A DNA stretch of 11,182 nucleotides from contig CAYQLB010000028.1 of NCBI GenBank assembly GCA_964418415.1, positions 1-11,182 on the forward strand, written 5' to 3'. The position numbers and the translations under genes are program-made. Numbering within the stretch: position 1 is the first letter of the stretch; each line of letters begins with the position of its first letter. Under the pieces are notes generated by a model. That model was not told the DNA's origin. It saw nothing but the letters and a program-made list of their open reading frames with translations, and made no database searches. Shown in pieces: positions 1-7,500 of the stretch. The stretch is from CAJBLF01 sp964418415 (GTDB taxonomy: Bacteria > Patescibacteriota > Gracilibacteria > Absconditabacterales > Absconditicoccaceae).

Positions 1-545
1 AAGAAGAAAACACAAAACTCAAAAACACCGTATTTGGAGATGCTAAATACGAAGAAAATATAACAGAAGAAGATTTGAAAAAAATAAGGAGTATGATTTA
101 CAATAGAGGACGTATAGATAAAGATAAACGATGAAGAAAAACATTAGTAGCATATGAGAAAATACCATTGGTAATGGTCAGAAGACGTATGACACTAAAA
201 ACAATAGCCAAAACATTAAATAACATCAAAGATGATGCGATAACAGGAGTAGATTTCATCATGGCATTCAAAAAAACCAGATTCGCAAGATACGATAGAA
301 TGGATATGAATATGACACGAAGAAACCTTCTAAGAAAAGCTGGAGCAGGAAGAAATTTGGAAAAATTCTGAGAAAGATTTCATAAAAAGAAAGATATGAT
401 TATGGAAATCATCACCTGATGAGCAAAGATAGAAGAATTACCAGAAGAAGAACGCAATGTACTCAAAGCTATAGATCAAAGAATGGACTTCTATGGAAAA
501 AAATATCTTCAAGACATCTATCAAGGCAAAAGCAAAAAACAATAA
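1..545 (+). CDS. 3' end of an unrecognised basic protein (5' truncated; UGA=Gly)
   Basis: The reading frame is open from the left edge (first full codon at base 3) to TAA at 543-545, giving 180 visible residues. It crosses four in-frame TGA codons (132, 369, 417 and 420), the last two adjacent. Read as glycine they give one continuous protein; under the standard code only fragments remain. The product is rich in Lys, Arg and Met, has no hydrophobic segment, and looks alpha-helical and soluble. The stretch 'RRRMTLKTIAKTLNNIKDD' and the basic segment 'RRNLLRKAGAGRNLEKF' might bind nucleic acid, but I recognise no family. The gene starts outside the window, so size and N-terminal domains are unknown. 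The next gene starts 26 bases downstream on the same strand, consistent with co-transcription. Confidence 0.8.
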
Positions 546-571
546 ATTTTTATCTTATCACATTATAAAAA

Positions 572-871
572 ATGAATTATACGACCACAAAAGAGGCTGC
601 AGCATATGTATATGATACTCTCAAAAAAGTAGATCCAGAAGGAGAAATTTTGGAAGTAGAGAAAATAGAAGAACTCATAAAAGACGATATCATAGATAAA
701 TTAGAAATAGAAATGGAGCCAAAAGATTTGGAAATATTAGAAAAAGGAAGAGATGAAGAAGGCTTTTTTGATCTTTACCTAGAAGAAAAATACGGAGAAT
801 ATCAAGATATGCTTACCGATACCGTAAACGACATGATCAGTTGATATATTCTCGAAGAAGGAGAAAAATAG
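572..871 (+). CDS. Small acidic protein, paralogue of the next gene (UGA=Gly)
   Basis: This is a 99-residue protein from ATG at 572 to TAG at 869-871, with one in-frame TGA at 842 read as Gly (residue 91), which adds the tail GYILEEGEK. It is strongly acidic, with no signal peptide or membrane segment, and is predicted helical. It aligns along its length with the next gene: shared positions include YVY-x2-LK, PE, a D-x2-LEK segment, a D-x-YL-x2-K segment and a final D-x-V-x-DM. The pattern of short helices followed by 'YLEEKYGEYQDMLTD' loosely resembles DUF5663-type small proteins common in CPR bacteria; that is a memory-based guess. No Shine-Dalgarno precedes the start; the leader is the T-rich tract at 547-571. 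Confidence 0.85.
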
Positions 872-916
872 AAAATATATATATCACTTTCTACCTTTTA
901 CCTTCTACCAATCATC

Positions 917-1201
917 ATGGAAAAAATTACCAACATTCAACAAGCAACAAACTACGTCTACAATCAACTCAAAGAAATTAATCCTGAAATAGAAAAAGAT
1001 GACGTATATGATACCATCATGGACGAAGTGCTCGAATCAACAGAATATATTATGACTGATGAAGATATGAAATTTTTGGAAAAAAATGAAAAAGATACCA
1101 TAGCAATCGACGAATATCTCGCAAGAAAGATTCCTGATTACAATGATCTTTTAGATGATATCGTGACAGATATGGTCGGTGATGAGATTATAGAAGAATA
1201 A
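917..1201 (+). CDS. Small acidic protein, tandem paralogue of the preceding gene
   Basis: This is a 94-residue protein from ATG at 917 to TAA at 1199-1201, with no internal TGA. It is very acidic, soluble and helical. Compared with the upstream gene it has a 3-4 residue deletion after 'NPEI' but keeps YVYNQLKEINPE, FLEK, DEYLARKIPDY and LLDDIVTDMV at equivalent positions, so the two arose by an old tandem duplication. The 'yL-x2-K-iPdY-x2-LL' segment again recalls DUF5663-like CPR proteins (low confidence). The pair may act as a heterodimer or as adaptors for the large protein encoded 27 bases downstream; nothing in the sequence proves this. The 45-base leader is pyrimidine-rich with no Shine-Dalgarno. 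Confidence 0.87.
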   Translation: MEKITNIQQATNYVYNQLKEINPEIEKDDVYDTIMDEVLESTEYIMTDEDMKFLEKNEKDTIAIDEYLARKIPDYNDLLDDIVTDMVGDEIIEE

Positions 1202-1211
1202 AATATTTATC

Positions 1212-1224
1212 CATTTTATCTATC
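1212..1224 (+). promoter_or_regulatory. T-rich leader motif upstream of the 899-residue gene
   Basis: CATTTTATCTATC lies 4 bases before the ATG at 1229. Its first 12 bases recur identically at 3942-3953 upstream of the lipoprotein gene, and looser versions (TTTTATTCGTCTATCC, TTTATACCTTTTCTATTCAC) precede the genes at 8830 and 4577. It is not a Shine-Dalgarno sequence. TATCTA could be a -10-like element giving an almost leaderless transcript, or the tract could be a translation-enhancing leader. The role is not established. Confidence 0.35.
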
Positions 1225-1228
1225 AGTA

Positions 1229-3928
1229 ATGACTGATAATACAAACGCAAAAGCACATCTAAAAGCTACAGAGACAAAACTAAATGATTTGTCAGTCACT
1301 AATGTACCTGAAATCAATAGGATAACTGCTGCTCGTTCATTGGATCTTTTAAATAATCTTCACACGGGAAATAATCTTTTTGTGGATGATGAGGTGAAAA
1401 CAGATATACAAAACGTACACAACAGGCTAGTTGCAGGAGCATTAGTTGCAGATGCAAGAGCAGAAATAATGGACCTCAATACAGAAGAAGCAGCATTACC
1501 AGTAGGAGCATCCAGCAACGCAAGACGTGCTGAGATAGGGAAAGAAAGGAGAAATCTTCTAAAAATAACGGGAGGAACAGCGGCAATGCCAGGAGCGATA
1601 GGACATGCAAACATTGTAACTAGAAGAACAGAATATACAAATCTTCGCACTTATGCAAACTATTTCAACACCGCAAGCAGGATAAATAATGTAAATGTAG
1701 ATCTCACCGTAGGACCACCAAGAGTAGGAGCACACATCAACCAAAATCTTGATTGAATATTCAAAACAGCACCAGGAAATCCAAATGCAAATTATGCGCT
1801 TTGTGACGAACAAGGAGTACCTTTACCTCAACCAACGCCGGGAAATTATACCATCCAGATAGGCGGAGTGAACGCTACTCTTTCATGAATAATATTTGTA
1901 GGAAGAACGTTAGATCTAAGAAATGTAACAATTACTCCACCAAATGTAGACATATCACAAGCATTGAAATTATCGGTAAATGCAACCTACCCAGCAGCGA
2001 CCATAGCAGTAAATAATGTGAACGTAGTATGTAATAAGAAGTTTGAACTTCAGCTCAGAAATTGACCAGCACCAGTGCCAGTAAATACTGCAGCATTACG
2101 TGCAGGAGTAGTAAATACCTATAACGGAAGAGCTCCAGCAAATAGAGTAACCGACGAAGTCAATGCAATATATGCTAATAGATTTCCAACTATCCAGAGA
2201 GAAGCAGTATTTGATGCACTAAAACATCTTGATGGTGCAAGATTTGCACAGCTCGAAGAATACGGAAGAAAAAATGGGAAAGAAGATGAAATAAAAAATG
2301 AACTCTACCAACAAATATATAGAAATTTTCTAAACACTGCACCTATCGCAGGGACTTTAACAGCAATAAATACATATAATAATTTCCGTAGCCGATTTAG
2401 TGCTGATGCACGCGATCGAAATAACGACAATACTATCATAGGAAGTGCAAACACCTATGAACAATATCTTCATAATAATTTACCGGTCCGTATAGAAGAC
2501 TATATCAAAGATGAATTAGCAAGATTAATAAAAAATGATCATGCTAATAATATGCGTCTCAAGACAGAATTAAGCGGATTTTTGACAGATATAGAAGAAA
2601 GAAAAAATGATGACGAACAAGTAGGCGGACAACGTATACATCAAGCAACAGAAGCCAATATAGGAACTAATGATGAAATGATAAAACGTAGAAGAAAAAG
2701 ATTGCTCGGAATATCACGAGGACGTCCAGATGTGAGTTACATGAGATTCTACAACGGTGCAAGTCATGAAATCAAAGATCAGAAAGTAGATATTTCCACC
2801 AATACTAGGATAGAAGATCTCAAAAATCCTGAACCAGTGAAATATGATGTAAAAACTGATATCGCATGAAAAAATAATATTTCAGTAACAATAAAGTTCC
2901 CTGATACAGATAAACGTTACCCAAGAAAAGAGATAACACTCAAACAGGGAGAAGTTTCTACGTTGGCAAGAAAAATTTTGAATTGTGCAGAGATACGCGA
3001 TTTTAAGGTCAGAACACATATAGTATATAATATGTTGGTGAGTATGATAGAAATATCAAAAAAGAAAAATCTTTCTTTGAGATATCGTGTACCGAATACA
3101 GCTAACCAAAGAGAGATTATCAAAACAGACAAAAATATAACATTATACGAACGAGACGATACAGGAGGGACAAGAAACGAAAGAATACTCTTTGATTATG
3201 ATGCATTCATAACTACAAATACCTTCCATGGAGCAGGAGATAATAGATCATTACAGACAGCTATTGATGAACTCATGGGACACTTCAATTATGCTATGAA
3301 TGAATATCACGAACATTATAGAAACGCAACCAGAAGACGTTTATTGAAGACTAAAGTATCAGCAAACAATTTTTGGACATCACCACTCAAAACACTTATG
3401 AATCTCAAAACAGCACGTAAATTCGATTTCGCTACTACAGCTAAAAGCGATGATGGTAAGCAAAACGTAGAAATAGAGGTAAAAAATAACAAAATAAGCC
3501 TTAAAATGGGCGATATAGAGCTTAAAGGTAAAAATCTTGGTAAAATGTTAGAATATAGAAAAAACAAGATTCGCGTCTTTGATGGTATAGAAAGAAATAT
3601 CATCTTCGCATTCTATGATGAATTAGTAAAAAAACTAAGAGAAAATTCAAAAATAAATCGCAGCAATTTTGCAGTACGCGATGATTTGACACAGAATATC
3701 TATGTTATGGATGAAGATGGACAGTTGGGTATAGTAACACCAGAAGACCCAGGAAATATTCTCTGAAACAGAAATCGTAACATCGTGACCAAAAATGATC
3801 TTGATGCTGTAGATGCAAGAGGAGGAAGACGCATATGTACAGCTGAAGAAACGAGAGAAGCTTTTATGAATCCATGTATCATGGGAAGAATGATCAAGGT
3901 AATGAACAAAAGAATGGTACGTTTCTAA
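1229..3928 (+). CDS. Large unrecognised protein, 899 residues, five in-frame UGA (Gly)
   Basis: The frame runs from ATG at 1229 to TAA at 3926-3928, crossing TGA at 1754, 1886, 2063, 2867 and 3764 (Gly 176, 220, 279, 547, 846). I recognise no family. Residues 1-165 are Ala/Asn/Arg-rich and helical. Residues about 180-285 are beta-rich with Val/Thr/Asn alternation ('GNYTIQIGGVNATLSGIIFV') and could be an Ig-like or other beta-sandwich domain. Residues about 300-520 are helical and charged, with the basic cluster KRRRKR. Residues about 545-840 mix helices and strands, including 'VEIEVKNNKISLKMGDIEL'. No signal peptide or membrane helix is visible, so it is probably cytoplasmic or held by partners. 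It lies between the acidic pair and the lipoprotein with short gaps (27 and 39 bases), which suggests one operon. There is no Shine-Dalgarno; the leader holds the motif CATTTTATCTATC. Confidence 0.87.
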
Positions 3929-3941
3929 AAAAATATCAACA

Positions 3942-3958
3942 CATTTTATCTATATAAT
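3942..3958 (+). promoter_or_regulatory. Leader motif with overlapping TATAAT upstream of the lipoprotein gene
   Basis: CATTTTATCTAT at 3942-3953 is a 12-base exact match to the leader at 1212-1223. It runs into TATAAT at 3953-3958, which ends 9 bases before the ATG at 3968. A start 7 to 9 bases downstream of this -10-like box would give a near-leaderless mRNA. No good -35 box is seen at 17 bases upstream, so promoter function is tentative. Confidence 0.35.
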
Positions 3959-3967
3959 AATTTGTCT

Positions 3968-4336
3968 ATGAATGATTCAGAAAAAAAGATCTATGATCAG
4001 GAATGCGGGAAAAAGCCACGCAATAGATCCAACACACGAAAAACTTTCAAAAGGAAAGCGAGAATGTTATGATACGGAGCTATGATTGGAGGAGTATTGA
4101 TGATGAGCAGCTGTGGAAGTGGCGATTCTGATTTAACAAAACTTTCAAAAAAATATGATGATGCGGTAGAAAACGTAAAAAAACAGAAAGGAGAGTTGAA
4201 AGATGCTCAAGAAGAGCTTAAAGAAGCTCAAGAGAGAGTTGAAAAAGAGAAAAAAGATATAGTTAATGCTGAAAAAGAAGCAGCTGAAATAAAAGGAGAA
4301 CTACAAAAAGCTAAAGTAAATCCGATAGGAGAATAA
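3968..4336 (+). CDS. Small coiled-coil lipoprotein (UGA=Gly inside the signal peptide)
   Basis: This is a 122-residue protein from ATG at 3968 to TAA at 4334-4336, with one TGA at 4070 read as Gly 35. Residues 1-32 are a long, Lys/Arg-rich n-region (TRKTFKRKAR). Residues 33-48 form a hydrophobic Gly/Met-rich segment, and 'LMMSSC' matches a bacterial lipobox with the lipidated Cys at residue 49. The mature part begins CGSGDSD and is then almost entirely a Lys/Glu/Ala heptad-like coiled coil to residue about 115. This recalls Lpp-like or tethering lipoproteins in general form only. The start at 3968 is preferred because starts at Met33 or Met39 lose the basic n-region. It would be membrane-anchored and outward-facing. 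A terminator follows directly, so it is the last gene of its unit. Confidence 0.82.
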
Positions 4337-4355
4337 AAAACAAAAAAACATAGAT

Positions 4356-4382
4356 AAAAACTGGTATATAGCCAGTTTTTTT
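4356..4382 (+). terminator. Rho-independent terminator after the lipoprotein gene
   Basis: AAAAACTGG (4356-4364), a 7-base loop TATATAG, and CCAGTTTTT (4372-4380) form a 9-base-pair stem followed by more T. It begins 20 bases after the lipoprotein stop codon and closes the upstream transcription unit. The GC part of the stem is only four pairs, typical of AT-rich genomes. Confidence 0.75.
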
Positions 4383-4413
4383 CTATTAGCCAGAAAAGAG
4401 ACAAAAGAGGCAA

Positions 4414-4517
4414 AAAAGTCTTTAAATATTTGACACATTTTCCTTGGAAAACCTATTTGTTTTTCATTGAAAAATGGGTCAAATAAAATCCAAATAAAAG
4501 TCTTCAAATATTTGACA
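4414..4517 (+). repeat. Two 22-base direct repeats (4414-4435 and 4496-4517), each ending in TTGACA
   Basis: The two copies differ at a single base and are offset by 82 bases. Each ends in TTGACA. The downstream copy contains the perfect 12-base palindrome TCAAATATTTGA (4504-4515), overlapping the -35 box of the promoter for the giant gene; the upstream copy has the same element with one arm mismatched (TTAAATATTTGA, 4422-4433). The arrangement looks like a pair of operator sites, the nearer placed to block RNA polymerase. It could also be a duplicated promoter whose upstream copy has no good -10 box. Further CAAATA half-sites lie at 4480-4485 and 4491-4496. Confidence 0.6.
4460..4474. repeat. 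Short inverted repeat between the two operator-like repeats
   Basis: TTTTTCA and TGAAAAA are perfect complements separated by one base (4460-4466 and 4468-4474). Partly complementary ATTTG (4455-4459) and CAAAT (4480-4484) extend the dyad. The one-base centre is too tight for an RNA hairpin loop without opening pairs, so a protein-binding dyad is more likely. The rest of the interval 4383-4576 holds only the direct repeats, the promoter and the leader. Confidence 0.35.
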
Positions 4518-4540
4518 AAAATCGCATTCGCGGGTATAAT
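4512..4540 (+). promoter_or_regulatory. Consensus sigma70-type promoter for the giant gene
   Basis: TTGACA (4512-4517), a 17-base spacer and TATAAT (4535-4540) match the housekeeping consensus exactly. The expected start of transcription is near 4547, giving a leader of about 30 bases to the ATG at 4577. The leader has no Shine-Dalgarno but ends in the pyrimidine-rich tract 4557-4576. The -35 box overlaps the palindrome TCAAATATTTGA, so repressor control is plausible. It is the only fully consensus promoter I found in the window and lies just after the upstream terminator, marking a transcription-unit boundary. Confidence 0.82.
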
Positions 4541-4576
4541 AATAGAGAATACATTATTTATACCTTTTCTATTCAC

Positions 4577-7500
4577 ATGGAAAACAAAAAAATCTTAGAG
4601 ACTGCGGGGAAAGAACTAGAGAAAGAAGTCTCTGCAGCATCCGATAGAAATAGGATTGTACAAGGAGTAAGATCTAATCTGCTTAATGTATTATTAGCAG
4701 ACAGAAATCCTCAAACACGCGAAGAATTGGGAAACCCTATCAAAGAAGAACTCCAAAAGAAGATGGATATAGCCAAAGCTGCAACACCGCCAAGAAAAAG
4801 GCATATAGAGAATCTTCAAAAGGTCATGGACGATCTAGAAATGAAAATACAAGGAAAGAAAACCGATGATGAAAGAAAATATCTTCTAGATTTGAACAAG
4901 AATCCTAGATTCAATCAAACAGTACTCAATGAGTTTGTAAGAGAGGTTTTTGAAGCAGCTAAAAGCACAGACAAGATAGCGAGAGAAAAAATTTACACTA
5001 AACTTATGAAGGAACCTGAATATAAAGAATATGTTATCCGATTTATCAAACACAGATTGGATGGAGTAAATGAAGTAAAACAAAAGGAAAATTTAGAAAA
5101 AATTCTTCAGAGATTGGAAGGAAAAAAAGAATGAGAAAATATAACAGAGACAAAAGAAGAAAAACAAGAAACAAAAGAAAATTCAGGAAAAAGAAAATTT
5201 GGAGATAAAAACATTAGCATAGAAAACAATACAGGTACAATTACCATAAATATCAACCAAGAAGCAGCTAAAAAAGAAGCAGCTATCAACGAAAAGAAAA
5301 TAAAAGCATTATTGAAACAAATCAATGCAAGTTTTCAGAACAATCAAGCCAATACGCAAAATAATCAAGCTAATACACAGAACAATCAAGCCAATACACA
5401 GAACAATCAAGCCAATACGCAAAATAATCAAGCTAATACACAGAACAATCAAGCCAATACACAGAACAATCAAGCCAATACACAGAACAATCAAGCCAAT
5501 ACACAGAACANNNNNNNNNNNNNNNNNNNNNNNNNNNNNNNNNNNNNNNNNNNNNNNNNNNNNNNNNNNNNNNNNNNNNNNNNNNNNNNNNNNNNNNNNN
5601 NNNNNNNNNNATCAAGCTAATACAATAGATCAATTGGAAGAATTAAAAAAACTCATGAAAGAAGAGTATGATAGAGTTATTGAAGAAATAGAAAAAAGAT
5701 TTAACGAAAAGATAGCAGGATACGAGTCAACACTCAAAGACACATTGGAACAACAAAAAGCACAAGCAAAAGAAATGTACGAAAAACAAATGGAAGCTAT
5801 TATGAAATCTAAAAAAGATATAGAGGACAAAATTCAACAACTCGAGGATGAATACAAAGAAAAAATAGAAAAACTCGAGAAAAATATGACAGATAAGATC
5901 GAAAGTGCAAAAAATGAGATAACAACAGAAATTAATAAAACTAAAGAAGATATAGAGAAAATCACAGATGCTCTTGAAGAGATAAAATTAAAAATCACTC
6001 TAATGGGTGAAGAAAACAAAGAAATGTTCAAACAACTGATGGAACTCTTAGAAGCACAGGTTAAAATGTTAGAAAAAAGATTGATCGAACTTCAGAATAA
6101 ACTCGATGAATGTTGTGAAGACAAGAAAAAGAAAAAGAAAAATAATAAAAATGACGAAGATGAAATCTCAGGAGAAGATGAAGTCTCAGGAGAAGATGAA
6201 ATCTCAGGAGAAGATGAAATCTCAGGAGAAGATGAAATCTCAGGAGAAGATGAAATCTCAGAAGAAGATGAAATCTCAGGAGAAGATCCTGATGTAGATA
6301 AGCAAGAGGAAACCGTAGCGACTATATCCAATACTATGGAAGTAAATCGTATTATTGCGGAACGTAAAGCAGGGGAAAAGTTGAGGGAAAGATGGAATAA
6401 AACAGGATGATGGAATGTCTTTGATAAGCTAAATCTTTTTTTAAGAAGAAAATCTATCAAAGATAGATATGTAAATGACGAACTAAGCTACACCGATCGA
6501 GAAAAAAGAAAAAGATTAAATTGGGATGAAGAAAATCAAAAAGCTGCAGATAGACATGAAATGGAACAAGAAGCTGGTTTCAGTCAAAAAATAGAAAATC
6601 TCGTAGGCACCATGATGGGGATAGAAAGAGATTATCCCGAAACATATAGAAGGATTTTAAATTTAGCAAACAGATTTATCGGCACTGCACCAGATCGGAG
6701 AAATGTTATGACACCAGCACAATTCCAGACAGAATTTGATTTCATTATGAGAAGTTCATGAACAAGTTTTGATACAACAAGACCAGGATCAGCAACTATG
6801 AGCAATTGGAAACCATTAAATAAATTATTAAAGTCCAGTGATATGGAACAAATCAGTAGTAATATTTTATTGAAGATAACAGGATTCAAAGCACATCAAA
6901 AACTCGTACGAAACATAGCAGACATCATTGATAAAGGAGAAGCACAAGTACCTCCTATGACAGATATAGCACTAGATGCAAAATGTAGACCATTGATCAG
7001 TAAATATATTACAGATTATAATAAAATGCCTGACTTCCTGAAACAGTTGGGAATTTCATTGGACAATAAGGATGCACTCAAAGAAATCAGAAACAAACAA
7101 AAAAATGATCGCGCACTCCTCCACATTGCCAGACAGACGATTAAGCTCAAGATACAAATCCTCAATAAGGGAGAGGAAGCATATAGTGTAGATGAAAAAC
7201 TCAATCCATTAGCAAAAGCAGGAAGATGGCTCGATGACCCTGTAAGAAATTCAAAATGGTTCAAAAAACATCCAGGATTCAAAAAAATGTTCTGATGGAT
7301 GCGAGGAGTTACTAAATTTTGAGTTATGATCGCTCCAGGTATCGCAGCAAGTGCAGCAGGTTTACCATTGTTGGCATCTGCAGGAGTTGTTGGTGGTGTT
7401 GCATTTACCAAAACATTGCTGGCTAAATATTCACATTACAACAAAGAACATAGATTATATCTCAGAAAACAAGCAGTAGAAGTGCTGGATACTCGCCAAG

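Noticed and set aside
1360..1813. Minus-strand frames antisense to the 899-residue gene.
   Set aside because: They lie wholly within a well-supported + strand gene and lack start signals or recognisable content.
4430..4459. A second promoter using the upstream TTGACA at 4430-4435.
   Set aside because: At 17 bases downstream there is no acceptable -10 box (best nearby is TATTTG), so it is more likely a duplicated operator or a decayed promoter.
4301..4576. Minus-strand hydrophobic frame of 91 residues across the intergenic region.
   Set aside because: It overlaps the lipoprotein 3' end, the terminator, the direct repeats and the promoter, all better supported; the hydrophobic codons reflect antisense of A-rich sequence.
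5309..5494. Minus-strand frame with a repeated hydrophobic peptide resembling a membrane protein.
   Set aside because: It is the exact antisense of the QNNQANT repeat; its regularity comes from the 21-base repeat and it has no start context or promoter.
5336..5624. CRISPR-like array.
   Set aside because: The units are contiguous 21-mers without spacers, in frame and coding.
5325..6410. A gene starting at 5325 and reading through the gap in the third frame.
   Set aside because: Left of the gap that frame is the wrong one for the repeat; it only connects because the placeholder is 100 bases. The true gene starts at 4577.
6092..6460. Minus-strand Ser/Pro/Glu repeat protein and + strand Met-Lys-Ser-Gln-Glu-Lys repeat in another frame.
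   Set aside because: Both are shadows of the 18-base DEISGE array; the DEISGE frame is the one continuous with coding sequence on both sides.
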